A stretch of DNA of 64,000 bases from Bedellia somnulentella (Eukaryota; Arthropoda; Insecta; Lepidoptera; Bedelliidae). Positions within the stretch are counted from its first letter, which is position 1. The number at the start of each line of letters is the position of its first letter. Of this stretch, positions 51,312 to 63,384 are shown in pieces. A program made the position numbers and the translations under genes. The stretch lies in assembly GCA_963576735.1 (NCBI GenBank), contig OY755186.1:13317970-13381969 (forward strand), read 5' to 3'. The notes below the pieces were generated by a model, which was not told the DNA's origin, did no database searches, and saw only the letters and a program-made list of their open reading frames with translations.

Positions 51312-54300
51312 CTGGTAAAACATCAAATAATATTATTACATTGAAAAATTAAAATAATATTACATTGAAAACCCAATAGTCAACCGTGATAGCTCAGTGG
51401 GTAGAACACACGCCTATCATGCAGACAGGCGTGGGTTTAAATCACGGGTCGGGCCTACAACAATGTGCCTTTTCTAAAGTCATATATTTCTAAAGTTAGT
51501 CATGATTGTTAACGGTGAGGGCAAACATCACAAATCCACATGGCTAAGTTGCACTTAGTCCATGAGACAGTGTATTCGTATGAGAGTACACTATCCAAGC
51601 AAAACGTGGGTACTCTGAACACCAGGTGCCCAGTGTATGTTTTCATAAAACCAGCCAATAGAAATCCTTTGCTGGAAATACTCGTAGCCCGTGAGTTTCA
51701 AGAAAAGTAATATTCAATTCAAAATCAAACGTTAAATATACTTTACCAAATCGTCAATTTCATATTCCTAAATTCTTATTTTGGGCGATGCGGTTGGAGA
51801 CCCATCACCAAAAATCTTTGTTTTACAATGTTTTCCCTCCTCATTTTCCAAGAGTGGCTGAGGATTTTTTTGTTCTGAAGCTCTGGCTACTCCTTCCAGG
51901 GATTTATAGCCGTGAGCATATGTATGTATATATCAAAATACCGATAAATCAGTTTGAAAAAGAAAAACAATATTACCCAACAAGAGTCTCTGCCTCCACT
52001 TTCATAACCTGCACACATCTGAGTAGGGATGACTTTAAACTTGCTGCCTTGTGAATGGTACCATTGATTACAGACATCGTTGCTCACTACTTGTACTTGA
52101 GTTTTTTGGAGAATGTTTGGTCTTTCAGCTGAAATCACACATACATTTTAACACCCTATAAATTTTAAATTTTATGACACTGGGAAGGGCAGGCAATGCA
52201 CGCACACCTGGCGGTCGTTTGGGATCTGAAGCGGCCACGTACGGAACGAGGGAGCATGGGTAGGACCACAAGGTGGGCCGATAATTGAGATTGCACAAAG
52301 CTGAGAGAAAGATAGTTGAGCGTAGCCTCGATCGATTTTATAGATATGACGGAACACATTTTGTCCAGCAGTGGAGTCTATTGGCTGATTGTGCCATTTT
52401 AAAATCAACAAAGCAATTGGTTAAATACCAACGATTCAGACATTCTAACAAACTACAGAATGAGAAACGTGAAATGGATATAAACCAAGCCTATCATATG
52501 TTTAACATTCAAAGCCGAAATTTGGCGACGTGAGTTATTCGCTTCTGCCTTCAATCTAAAACTTTCAGTGTTTATTTTTCTAGGCAGACTGAGGTAAGAC
52601 ATAACGAAGATTCAGTAAACTTCTTTCTAGAGCCAGCCCAAGTGTAAGTGCAAATATACATATCATTTGAATTCTGAATAGCGGAAAACTCCGCTAGAGC
52701 TGGTAAGACAAATACGAGCTGGCACAATTGAAATTTTTAGCCAAAATGTCTGAGATGTGAGGTAATTTCATTTGGGAGAAGTTAATGTGACAAGGTGTAG
52801 ACGTAATCTTGTCAGTTATTTTATAATGAGGCACTCATTTTGACTGTCAATATATAAGTTAACATTTTTATATTATTTATTTTCAAAGGGTTTTACAAAG
52901 TGCATGTTACTTTACACATAATATTAACAAATTACTAAAGTGGTTGCTAGGTGATGTGGTCAAGACTCAACCAACAATATTTTCTTTTTACCATATTCTC
53001 CCCAATTAACTTCGTATAATTACAGGCTGCTTTGTAGTGTCGGCTTAGAATAGCACTACCCCATTACTTCCGGTGAGTGTACGTAAGAGGCGACTAACGG
53101 TATTGGGGCTTTTTAAGAAATTTTTGGGCGATGCGGTTGGAGACCCATCACCAACAACCTTTGTTTTACCATCTTTTCCCCACGCAACTTCCAAAAGTGG
53201 CTGAGGATTTTCTAATACCTTGGCTCTGGCTACCCTATCTAGGGATTTATAGCCGTGAGTATATGTATGTTTGTATAATTACAGAGGAATTTCCTATTTT
53301 GGAGCTCTGTTTACTACTTTTTGGTATTTAGGTACAGCCATGAGTATATGGTTGTGTGAAGAATTTTTTTTGAGCCAGTCAATGCTTTATTTTATTTCTA
53401 TTTTGATTTTCAACCATGTAGTGCTGGTTTAGAATGTCACTGCCCCTTTAGGCCCACGGGTGTAGTAAGAGGCGACTAAGGGTTTGGGGCATTTTTAAGT
53501 GGTTTTTGGGCCATGCGGCTGGAGACCCATCACCAACGATACTTTATTTCTTTCATCTGCTCCCCTATCAACTTCCAAATGTGGCTGAGGAGTTTCTAAC
53601 TCTGAAGATCTGGCTACCCCTTTTTGGGTTTTGTAGCCGTGAGTATATATATATATATGTATTTTATTTTCTATGTGTACGACCAACACAGTCTTGAACT
53701 AAATGAAATTGTTACCTTTGCCTCTATCTTCGTTGGTGAACCCCCACCCAGCCACAGTTGCTATAGTTCCGTGGTAATCGGAAGCCGCTGATTTTGGTAA
53801 ACATGCTGGTTTAATATCATTACTCCATTTCAATGACTTTGTTGTTTTCAGGAGAGCTACGTCATTCGATTTTTTATTACACCTAGGAACAGATTTGCAT
53901 TAATGGGTTAAATACCAAAATAATAGCTTAATAGCAACTGTACAAAGCACTATATATAAAAATTGAAAAAAAAAACAAATTAAATATTTTTATTGAGTGT
54001 TAAAACAAAAATGTTATATACTCAACGACAACTAAACTAAAATTAAATTGTATTTACGTCGCTTCCTAGGTGAAGACGACAAGAAACTCTTTACCACATT
54101 ATCTTATATTTTTCAAAACAATAAATACATACAGTTTTCATTACATACAATTCTTATTTTAAAGATCTTAAATATGAAATAATCAATGCTTTGAAACGAA
54201 TTGCCCAGAATGAAGGTTGCTCTATTTTCGGGCCATTTTGGTTGCCACTGGAATAGACATACTCTATCATACTTACAATTTCAGACTTCCATAGTTTTAG

Positions 54301-57300
54301 GATTTGTTATATCTGATCTAAATATTCATTTGCAACAACAAGTTGTTGCCCCACTTGTTTAATTCTTAAGGTTGACGTCTCCAAACACCTTTTTTTCTTA
54401 ATTATATACATTTTTATGTTTTTGTCGAAGTTAATATTAATAAAATCGTGTATAAAAAATATTGGCTTTTAACTCAATATTGTTCAAGTAATAAAAAATA
54501 TAGTTTGCTTGCAGGTCATGCTTTAATTATTAATATATGGTAGTGCTATAAATGAGTACAGCACATACTGGTGTGGTAAAAATCTTTTGGGGAGACCTCG
54601 GTCCTGCAGCGACTATTGAAAAAATAGGAAATGAAAATAAACTTACCTGTATTCAGGATGAGGTTCTATCAGAGAAATAGGCTCGTTGTTTGCCTCTTTT
54701 GATATATTGATAGTTCCAACAACGACGCTCAATTGCTTCGGAATAAAAAATTCATGAAACGCACTAAAAATTCAAAACATATTAGAAAATATACAAACTT
54801 TAATAAAACGTGATTGTGAGCAGTAAAAAATGCTTATTTATTTCATAAATGATATTTTTTTTATAAAAATTCATCATTAATTATCATGGGTATCTTTTAG
54901 ATTCTTTCTGTCGAAGTCACACCCCACATGTCGGTGATCTCGTGAGCCAGATGAAGATATTTCCGACGCTTCTCGGTTTCGGCTTTCACGAGACTCTTGT
55001 CATGAGGGATAGTGACATCCACTAGAAATACCCTCGACTGCGACCGATCCCATACCACGATATCAGGCTTATTCGCGAGAATAGTCCTGTCCGTGATAAT
55101 GGATCGGTCCCAATAGATTTTGGCACGGTCGTTTTCTAGGATTGGCTCCGGCAGATACTTGTAATACGGCAGCCTCTGTTGCAAGAGTCCGTATTTCAGA
55201 GCGAGCTCCTGATGTAGGGTTTAGGCTGCTTGGTTGTGTCTGTGCAAGTACTCAGTGTTAGGAAGAGCCGAAAAACCGGAAAAAAACATGCCTAAGTGAC
55301 TCTCCGGGACGGCCACATGCTCGACAAACGTCTGTGGTACCGTCCTTTAGGATGTATTTCCGGTAGTTCCGCGTCTTGATAACCTGGTCTTGTATTGCAC
55401 AGACAAAACCTTCGGTTTCCCCAAAGAGGTCCCCGAAACGCATTCAATGCAGGGAAGCTTTACGGTTCACGAAAGGTTCGTAAAGTACCTTGTAAAACCT
55501 TCCGTGCAGCTCCTTCTCTTTCCATACGGACTTCCGATCAGAGGTGCTAAGTACCTCCGGGGTCCATCAATCCTGTGAGACCAACGAAAAGAGAGTCAGT
55601 CCTTTATCACTAGCGACCACCTCTCCCCGAATACTATCATCCGTCATCCGTTGCATACCTCGCGGTTGTGCATGGTTTTGGTACTCAAGAGGCCTCGACC
55701 ACCACACTTCCGCGGGATATACAATCTCATAACCGACGACCTCGGATTATGCATTCGATGAGAGGTCATCGTCGTGCGGACTCGTCTGTCCAGAGCGTCT
55801 AGTTCGGAGTGAGTCCATCTGAGCATGCCAAACGTGTACATCAGTACAGGCATGACCCATATTAACGCCCGAAAAGTAGCTTTTAAGCACACTTTTCAGG
55901 CGTTCATAAAACTCCTCCCAAACATCCTGTTTCACGTCTGCCACCTTCACACCGATGGTATGTGACATGCCCAGATACCGGTATGTTTCAGCCTCGGAGA
56001 GTGCCCTCAAATGATTGGTGCCGACATCGACACCATCAGAGTGCACGACATGCCCCTTCTCGACATGAATGACCGCACACTTATCGACCCCGAGCTCCAT
56101 ATTGACGGAACCACTGAAATCATTAGTGTTCGTCAGTAGTTCCGCCAATCTGTCAGCTGTGGGTGCGTCAAGCTTCAGGTCACCCATGTAAAGGAGATGA
56201 GGCAAGCGTGGTCCACCTCTCCGAAACTGAAAGCCAGTCCCCGAATTCTCCAAGAGTGTACTTAGAGGATTCAGGGCCAAGCAAAACCAAACTGGACTCA
56301 GACAATCGCCCTGGAAAATCCCTCGCCTTATATCAATTTGGTCATCTGCGTCCGTCATCTGCTGACCGTCTAAACTCAGTATCGTTCTCCAGCACTCCAT
56401 ACATTGCCCGAGGAAGTGTCGAACTACACTATCAATTTTGAACAGTTCGAGGACCCTCATGAGCCAGAATGAGGTACCGATCGAACGCCTTCCTGTAGTC
56501 TATCCAGCCAGCGGAGAATCAGAGCTATAGAGATCACATTGTTATCAACAATGTGTTGAGTAATCTTGGAGCTCAGAACGGATGTCAAGGTCTTGTAAAT
56601 TGTACAAAGACAAGTAATGGGGGGGTATTGTGATGGATCCGCAGTAGCATTGCTCTTTGGAGCTAAATGAGTGACCCCAGTAGTCAAAAAGTTCGGGAGC
56701 GTCCCACTCTCGAGGGCGCTTTGGAACTGACGGGCGAGAGTAGCGTGACAGCGCGTGAACCCCTTCAACCAATAATGTTGCAATCCATCCGGTCCCGGAC
56801 TTTTCCAGTTCGGAGCCTTACGGATCGCAGCCACCACATCCTCCTCGGATATTTCGGTTCATGGGCGCTATGGGCTCGCACGCTCCCTCGACCGCCTCGA
56901 ACCATCGGCCCTCTTCGAGATCAACAGGCAGCGATCAAAGCCCACGCCAAAAGGCAACTAAGTCGACTTTTTCCGGTCGCTGACCCGTCGAAACCACATC
57001 GGGACGCCCCAAAGTTCTGTAGAACTTCTTCTGGTCACTCATGAAGAGACGATTCTGTTGGTACCTCATTAACCTTTCAGAATATCGCCTAATTCGCTTA
57101 CCCCAAGCAGCGATCTTCTGCTTCAGATCAACGATGCACTCCACCAGTCTACAGGCAAACTGCGGTGAGTTATGAAAGACATTTCCACCGAGGAATGCCT
57201 CCCTGACGAAGCGCACCACCCTCGGCCTATTGTTGCCTGATCTGAAGCTGGTCAGTTTGCCTATGAGGACCCTGACCTTTGTGATACTGGCTTCAATTTG

Positions 57301-58878
57301 CCTCATCCAGGCTGGTCTAGTTCTAGGCAAGTAATGGGCGAAAAGAGGTATTTGAACACAGCAACATGTGAATAGGTGTTTTATCACATCTGTTATTAAG
57401 GACACTGAATTCCTTATATTCTCTCAGTATTACATACCGTCTGTTTTACATTATATCCTATATCCTTACCTGCACACGCAATGCCCGGCAGTCAAAAGCC
57501 ATCGATCGCTCAGAACTGTGGCTCCACATTGATGAGCTCCCTGTCTCCATATGCTGGCAGTCCATGGGAACTCTGATGGTAAACTATCGGACCCTCCAAC
57601 TATACGACCTCGTCTTGATAAGTCTACGCCGCATTCTGTGTTTGCCACTGGGAAAAGATAAATAAATACATTCTGTTTTTTTTATAAAGTCTGCACTCTA
57701 AATTACAATTGATAGTTTAAAATAATATATTGTCACCGGTAGCAAATGTTGTATCACTAATGTAACTCTGAATTGAGCTGTGTAATGACATCTTTGAATA
57801 GCAAGACCCCATTTCTTCCCGACGCGTTTCACCCGAATAAGGGTGTTGGGGCTATTAAAGTGATTTTTGGGCGATACAATTTAAGCCCCATCACTAATAA
57901 TCTTTATTTTACAATCTTTTCCCAACTCAATTTCCAGAAGTCGATGAGGAATTTCTTATTTTGGAGCTCTGGCCACCCCTTGTGGGGACTCATAGCAGTG
58001 AACATATGAAGGTATGTATGTAATTGAACTCATAGTAAGTGCGTGTTAGTCAGAAAAGATACGATAAAAATAATATTGGTTCATGTAATCATGTATCAAT
58101 TCATGGTCCTTCCACTTATGTTCTATCAATGAAAGGATCACAGCCTGCAAACCATTTTTTTATTAATATTTATTTTATTAATTAAGAATAAGATATGATA
58201 CTTAGATATTTTCCATGTTCTTACTGTTTATATTTGAAAATAACACATAACAAAATAAGGTATTTTGCCATTGTGATCTTTAGCTTTAGGTTCACAACTT
58301 CAAGAACGATCTGTGAAAAATATTAGTATTGGTTAGGTTAAAAGTCCTAGAAGTTTATTTGCACTGCCTACCCTATACATAAAAACAAATAATATAACAT
58401 AACATAACATAAACGTTCACGCCGAATCTCCCCGAAGGGGTTGGCAGAGGTACTAATACACGTGACTTTGTCACCTGGTGTTCAGAGTACCCACGTTTTG
58501 TATGGACAGTGTACTCACGTGATAGGGGGCAGGCCTATCGCCGTTTTGCACGAATACACTGTCACATGACTAAGTACAACTCAGCCATGTGGGTTTCCTC
58601 ACGATGTTTTCCCTCACCGTTAACAACCATGATAAATTAACCACACATATGTCTTTAGAAAAGACAAATTGTTGTAGGCCCGACCCAGGATTTGAACACT
58701 AGTCGTTTGCACGATAACCGAGTGTTCTACCCACTGGGCTATCAAGGTTGTTAATAAATAATATAAAACTAAGAAAAAACTTAATGATTTAAATAGTATT
58801 AATTAACAAGTACTTACAATTAACAAATCCAAAGGAGCAATCCAAAAGCAACAATAACACAATCACTCTCAGAAACAT
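51114..58878 (-). CDS. Secreted trypsin-like serine protease (S1 family), six exons
   Basis: Complement of join(51114-51311, 51977-52128, 53716-53882, 54647-54763, 57470-57647, 58818-58878), giving 290 residues with all junctions in phase. A signal peptide ([18 protein letters not shown]) precedes a short propeptide and the activation site RRGR-IVGG (cut after R35). The triad is H76 (LLTAGHC), D126 (SNDVALL) and S228 (ADSGGP). Asp222, three residues before the SGGP exon, is the S1-pocket Asp189 equivalent, so cleavage after Arg or Lys is expected. Residues 224-226 are C-W-A, so Ala replaces oxyanion-hole Gly193 and Trp sits at 192. No clip domain is present. It could act in digestion, haemolymph cascades or reproduction; the sequence does not decide. 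Introns hold a Dong-like LINE and several SINEs. Confidence 0.88.
51384..51640 (+). mobile_element. SINE-B copy, 3'-truncated
   Basis: Head GATAGCTCAGTGGGTAGAAC and core GGGCCTACAACAATGTGCCT. The body runs as far as CTCTGAACACCAGGTGCCC, and the LINE-like tail is absent. Confidence 0.8.
51775..51935 (+). mobile_element. SINE-A copy, head missing
   Basis: TTGGGCGATGCGGTTGGAGA, AAGAGTGGCTGAGGATTTTT and GATTTATAGCCGTGAGCATA plus (TATG)n. It ends 40 bases from the exon 5 donor. Confidence 0.75.
51977..52128 (-). CDS. Serine protease exon 5 (S1 pocket Asp)
   Basis: The acceptor is GATTTCAG. Encodes [20 protein letters not shown] and [14 protein letters not shown]. Donor GTAATA, phase 0. Confidence 0.85.
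52170..52400 (+). mobile_element. Second LINE family, 3' fragment
   Basis: GGGAAGGGCAGGCAATGCAC, GGCCACGTACGGAACGAGGG, CCACAAGGTGGGCCGATAAT and GTCCAGCAGTGGAGTCTATT match 26745-26992 with decay. Confidence 0.6.
53035..53270 (+). mobile_element. SINE-A copy, full length, plus sense
   Basis: Head TGTAGTGTCGGCTTAGAATA, CCGGTGAGTGTACGTAAGAG, TTTTTGGGCGATGCGGTTGG, CTACCCTATCTAGGGATTTA and GCCGTGAGTATATGTATG. This is the clearest plus-sense copy. Confidence 0.85.
53415..53662 (+). mobile_element. SINE-A copy, plus sense
   Basis: GTAGTGCTGGTTTAGAATGT, CACGGGTGTAGTAAGAGGCG, CATCACCAACGATACTTTAT and GCCGTGAGTATATATATA. It ends about 54 bases from the exon 4 donor. Confidence 0.8.
53716..53882 (-). 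CDS. Serine protease exon 4 (catalytic Asp)
   Basis: The acceptor is TTCCTAG. Encodes [20 protein letters not shown] and [13 protein letters not shown]. Donor GTAACA, phase 1. Confidence 0.88.
53950..54640. other. Serine protease intron 3
   Basis: AT-rich, with no exon or classified repeat. Confidence 0.4.
54647..54763 (-). CDS. Serine protease exon 3
   Basis: The acceptor is AATTTTTAG. Encodes [20 protein letters not shown] through EPHPEY. Donor GTAAGT, phase 2. Confidence 0.85.
54897..57405 (-). mobile_element. R4/Dong-like LINE, decayed
   Basis: Overlapping minus-strand frames follow one RT protein: KKFYRTLG and [17 protein letters not shown] (56457-57405), [20 protein letters not shown] and LLYMGDLKL (55747-56460), a zinc motif [14 protein letters not shown] (55258-55443), and [18 protein letters not shown] (54897-55184), a restriction-like endonuclease. 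At least four frame changes separate them, and the RT motif YMDD has become YMGD, so it is dead. It is in the same orientation as the host protease gene. The 5' part is missing or lost in the intron. Confidence 0.85.
57470..57647 (-). CDS. Serine protease exon 2 (activation site and catalytic His)
   Basis: The acceptor is TTTTCCCAG. Encodes [20 protein letters not shown] and [12 protein letters not shown]26 probably pairs with a catalytic-domain Cys. Donor GTAAGG, phase 2. Confidence 0.9.
57777..58018 (+). mobile_element. SINE-A copy, diverged, plus sense
   Basis: CCCATTTCTTCCCGACGCGT, GGGTGTTGGGGCTATTAAAG, TTTTTGGGCGATACAATTT, and TAGCAGTGAACATATG at the tail. Confidence 0.72.
58393..58750 (-). 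mobile_element. SINE-B copy, near full length
   Basis: AACATAACATAAACGTTCAC, CCCCGAAGGGGTTGGCAGAG, core GACAAATTGTTGTAGGCCCG, and the head read inverted as GTTCTACCCACTGGGCTATC. It lies in protease intron 1, 68 bases from exon 1. Confidence 0.88.
58818..58878 (-). CDS. Serine protease exon 1 (signal peptide)
   Basis: ATG and 20 codons with a Leu-rich hydrophobic core. Donor GTAAGT, phase 1. Confidence 0.82.
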
Positions 58879-59826
58879 CGTGTTAACTTAACCACAAGAA
58901 TAAGGTTAATAAAAAAACAACTATAAAATAAATACATATAATAAAATAATAATTCTATTGTCTCGCACTTGAAGTGTGAAGACTGACTACGGATCAGTTT
59001 ATTTCATAAGACATTTTAAGTGATTTCTGATTTGGTTTACTGAAATGCCCCTCCTCATTCCGTCTGAAGGTCTGACCCCTATATAGTGATGAGCAAACTC
59101 AACGCTTTGAACGTTTTGATATCGATAAATTTCCTTAATAAAATAAATACCTACCTCCTTATAATCACGGTTAAAAATCTCATAACGACGTGAAGCTTGG
59201 AAAGGGCAATGATTCAATTACATTTTAAAATCGTTCGGGGTTCAAAGTCAGAGTCAACTAATACTTTTGAACATCATGTGAAATTGTCACATAGTGTTCT
59301 GATACCAACATTTTGTTTTGTCATCCGTTGCAGGAAAAAATAATTGACAAAGAGTTTAATGCAAGAAAAGTTAAAAATAAGAGTTTGAGTTATCATAATG
59401 CACGTCAATTTGGAAATGCACTAAATAATAGTTCTGATGTAATTAATAAAGCGTATAGTATAAAACATGTAAAAAGTTCAACTCTGTTTCATGATAGGCA
59501 TGCTGCCAATTTATGTCTATAATACTCTAATAGACAAAACCGTCAGTTTATAATATCTATGGCACGGCCGACAAAAAAATAACACGAGGAAATTGTTAAT
59601 AAGTGAACATTTTACTTACGATACTTATCAGTTTCTCTAGTCTAAAATATAAAAATCTATCTTTGACATAATCATGTCAATCGTCACTGTTTGATATGAT
59701 ATGATTTGTCATGCATGATACACTGATGTGTATTACTATTATATTGCACAAAAAAATATAATAACCAAAAATAAACCTTCCAACTTAATACTCAATATTG
59801 AGAATCATATAATTTTGCACATATAA
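58879..59826. other. Protease upstream region
   Basis: A SINE-B fragment lies at about 59255-59312 (ACTTTTGAACATCATGTGAA). A 69-codon plus frame at 59313-59522 (KKIIDKEF-like, Lys/Asn-rich) has no recognisable feature. No promoter element is called. Confidence 0.4.
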
Positions 59827-60020
59827 AGAGCTTATTCCTTTAAACTTTGTCGTTTCTGAATTCAGACGTCCTTCGAAGTTACTGCCGCAGACGCTTGTTA
59901 TTCCACTACAGAAATTTGTCTTCTTTTCAGAAGCCTAGCGTTCTGAACGTTATTCCACTAGTCTGAATTCAGATTCTGTGGCTCTCAGACGTCTTCATTC
60001 AGACAAATTGAATAAGCTCT
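59827..60020. mobile_element. MITE with 11-bp terminal inverted repeats and TAA target duplication
   Basis: AGAGCTTATTC at 59827 reappears as GAATAAGCTCT ending at 60020. TAA flanks both ends (59824-59826 and 60021-60023), as expected for PIF/Harbinger-type insertions. The inside has further complementary CTGAATTCAGA motifs. 194 bases, no coding capacity. Confidence 0.55.
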
Positions 60021-60447
60021 TAACACAAAACACAACTATGTTATCGATATTCGAACACGGCACATCCTTATCAAAATATTCATTGTCAGGTTCGCGGAGT
60101 GAGTATACCTGATGATAACACGTGATAAGCAGTTAACTTTACGGAACTGCCATTAGCGTTTCCGATACTAGCAATGGATGTATCGGAAAATATCGGGTTT
60201 ACAATGTCATTTTGATAACGATGGATTGTGGTGACTATGATTTCAATATTGGAATCTTATACAATTTGTCTACGCCGTATTTAATAAATATTAAATATGT
60301 ACGGACATGTTACACATAGATCAAGTTAGCCCAATACTTAGATTTGTATTTCGGGATACTAACTTCACGATATATTTAATATAATATAATACAGATATAA
60401 ATAACACCCAAGACTAAGAAACAATAATTTATGCTCATCACATTAAG

Positions 60448-60530
60448 GTTGCTCTCACAGGGGATCGAGCCCGTAACCTCCGGACCGAGAACCTAGTCAC
60501 CTATCCACTCGACCATGGCTCTCGGTCGTC
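60448..60530 (-). mobile_element. tRNA-derived SINE head fragment
   Basis: Read on the minus strand it has a box A-like TGGTCGAGTGGATAGGTGAC and a box B-like GGGCTCGATCCCC. The arms do not close a proper acceptor stem, so it is not a tRNA gene. Confidence 0.5.
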
Positions 60531-60999
60531 AAAATATCAAAATATCCCAGGTTTCTTAACCTTTTTCTAGTTTTACACCCTCGGGGGTTGTGTGTGTACC
60601 ATAAATTAAACTTAATTAAACTTCGATAGCTAACCTTCTTATGCACCCCATTAAATCTAAAAGGGTAAAGAATTCAATAATTTTATATTTTCTGCCATAT
60701 AAAACTTTGGTCTTTAACGCTTTTTTCATAGACTTTATATTTGTACATTTTTTCGTAAGCAGTTGTTAAAAAATAAAGAGTTTTATGTTTCATATTTCCT
60801 AAATATGTGTGTCACCTTATTTTGGTACCTTAAAAAACCCTATTTAAAAATAAAACATACTGAACATTTTATTATTTCACAAACTTTTCACAATTTATTT
60901 TAATAAATCTTTTTTGAAACCAAATCTTTCAGCCCTAATTATTTAGGCTAGTGAGTTTTTCGAACTTCATTTGATGTTTCTCACGTAAGTATCCTCACA

Positions 61000-61298
61000 G
61001 CCCATATATGTCCCCACCAAGGGCCTCGAGCCTACCCTGTAAAGGGTGATTTGGCCCTAGTCCACCACGCTGGCCAATTGCGGGTTGGCAGACTAACGAC
61101 TACTACCGTATAATACCCGGGACCGATGGCCTAACGTGCCCTCCGAAGCACGGAATCATCTTAATTTTCGGATAATCAGGTCATTCAAGCCTGCAATATC
61201 TAAATTAAATTAGTGAGTTTTACCCTCCGAAGATCGAATCCGAGACCTCCGTACTTGAAGCCAAGTGCTTAACAGCGCGACCAAGGAGGCAGTCGACG
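61000..61298 (-). mobile_element. SINE-C copy (tRNA-derived)
   Basis: The minus-strand head GACTGCCTCCTTGGTCGCGC...GGATTCGATC (box B-like) is followed by CCGTGCTTCGGAGGGCACGT and CGTTAGTCTGCCAACCCGCA, typical of lepidopteran tRNA SINEs. Confidence 0.7.
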
Positions 61299-61440
61299 TA
61301 AGTATATGTCAAGTTATTCTTATTAGTTGTAGCCCAAATTGATGAGCTGAATAATGATTGCCTTTGCTGCTCTCTGAAATTTATTGCCGATCTCGAAAAT
61401 TTGAACGTTCAATATCAAATACCATATTATAAAATAATTA

Positions 61441-61800
61441 ACATAAACATAACATAAACGTTCACGCCGAATATCCCCGAAGGGGTTGGCAGAGGTACTA
61501 ATACTTCTGAACATCACGTTACCTAGTGTTCAGAGTACCCACGTTTTGCATGGACAGTGTACTCACGTGATAGGGGGCAAGCCTATTGCCGTTTTGTACG
61601 AATACACTGTCACATGACTAAGTACAACTCAGCCATGTGGGTTTCCTCACTATGTTTTCCCTCACCGTTGACAACCATGATAAATTAACCACACATATGT
61701 CTTTAGAAAAGACAAATTGGTGTAGGCCCGACCCAGGATTTGAACACTAGTCGTTTGCACGATAGCCGAGTGTTCTACCCACTGGGCTATCACGGTTGCC
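61441..61800 (-). mobile_element. SINE-B copy, near full length
   Basis: Starts ACATAAACATAACATAAACG, has CCCCGAAGGGGTTGGCAGAG, and ends with the tRNA-like head, read inverted as TTCTACCCACTGGGCTATCA. Confidence 0.88.
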
Positions 61801-62455
61801 CAGTGGGTATAAAATAATGCCCATGTAAATTAAGAGTTATCAAGGCATTCATGTGTGTTTAAATGTGTAACTAAAAAATTGGGGCTAATAAAGTAAAAAT
61901 GGTAAATAGGAAAACCAACATGGCGATAAATCCACAAATGAAGATCTTACGAATTCTATAAAAGACGTGAAATGATATCCACCGCACAGCCAATCACAGA
62001 AACGCATAGACGTGCATTGTTAGTCGGTCAAGTGCACAACAATATCGGACGACAACGCATCGTGGCCTATTTTCACTAATTACCGATTAATTGTTTATGA
62101 CTAATGTCTTTTCATAGGCTCCGAGAAATTTGAATAAAATTAGTTTTACATATGGCCTTCCTACAAGTGTAATTCTTGAAATATACAAATGATTATAATA
62201 GAATTTGAATTTGAACAAATAATGTTTATCAGAATAAAATGACATGTAGAAAAAGAGAACATACATACATACATACTATATGTGTTGTTTACACATGTAG
62301 ACTATAAACCTTAGCATTCTGAATAAAAATTGTAAATTGTTTAAATAATTGTCACACATAGCTAAAATTATATTCAAATCACACATATTTATTAATAATT
62401 TCCCTTCTACATAGGAAAAGATCGTTAAATTATATTTAGAGGATTCATAATTTCC
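61801..62455. other. AT-rich DNA
   Basis: No gene or element recognised. Confidence 0.35.
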
Positions 62456-62745
62456 GTACATACATACATATACTCACGCACTTATTTCCCATTGGGGTAG
62501 GCAGAGATTATTGATCGTCACTGTACGATCCCCGCAAACCTGTCTAGCTTCGTTTATATCCATCAATCTTCTTATACATGCTCTGTTATTTTTAATATTT
62601 CGGACGTTTGCCTCTTTGAGCACTGGCTACCCCTTTAACACACTCTCTATGAAATGAGCACACTCTCTATATGGTTTAAATGCGTCCTACGTCGTCGTCC
62701 TAACATTACCTTAGACCTTAGTTCTGTACATAGTTTCTAAAATAT
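62456..62745 (-). mobile_element. RTE LINE 3' fragment
   Basis: ACATATACTCACGCACTTAT, CCCATTGGGGTAGGCAGAGA, ATCCATCAATCTTCTTATAC and a CTTTGAGCAC block follow the 27967-29474 element from its 3' end inward. Frames are broken. Confidence 0.75.
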
Positions 62746-62992
62746 GCGGTGTAAAACTAAGTTCGTTCCTGTTATTTTTTATCAGCCCGTATTTATACAC
62801 CTATTAAATTAAGCAATGCGGGGAATAGACCGTCCCTTATATCTTGTTTAAGCACGTGTAGCGTAAGCAGAATGAATGTCAGAACCATAGTGAGTACATC
62901 AAGCAAAATTACCATATAAAAGGAAAAAGTTCGTGAATTAAAAGTTCCTTGGTGATGAGCGCAGCAAAGATGACACATAGCCTTTTAAAATC

Positions 62993-63238
62993 ATACATAC
63001 ATATACTCACGGCTATAAATCCCTAGAGGGGGTAGCCAGAGCTAAGGAATTAGAAATTCCTCTGCCACTTTTGGAAGGTTGAGTGAGGAAAAGATGGTAA
63101 AACAATGGTTTTTGGTGATGGGTCTCCAACCGCATCGCCCAAAAATACCTTAAAAATCCCAATACCGTTAGTCGCCTCTTACGTACACCCACCGGAAGAA
63201 ATGGGGTAGTGCTATTCTAAGCCGGCACCACACGGCAA
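62993..63238 (-). mobile_element. SINE-A copy, full length
   Basis: A good reference copy: ACATATACTCACGGCTATAA, GGGGGTAGCCAGAGCTAAGG, GGTGATGGGTCTCCAACCGC, ACCCACCGGAAGAAATGGGG and GCCGGCACCACACGGC. Confidence 0.88.
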
Positions 63239-63384
63239 ATCACTGGTATATTTAGATTCTAGTCGATTTATATGACAGCCAAAGATGTGATAGTGACTGT
63301 TAAATCAATAAGTAAAGAAAAGGTGATGAAAATAATAATTGATAATTTGTTATTAATTCATTTCTTATAACTTACAAATCAAAT

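Noticed and set aside
56163..57044. Plus-strand frames across the Dong-like element
   Set aside because: Antisense shadows of the minus-strand RT region.
58981..59008. TCAGT initiator with TATGAAA box upstream of the protease gene
   Set aside because: The spacing is about 22 bases rather than the usual near 30, and both strings are common in AT-rich DNA.
59313..59522. 69-codon Lys/Asn-rich plus-strand frame
   Set aside because: AT-rich composition explains it; no motif, acceptor or donor was found, and part of it follows a SINE-B fragment.
60448..60530. tRNA with long variable arm on the minus strand
   Set aside because: Acceptor ends are not complementary; it looks like a tRNA-derived SINE head.
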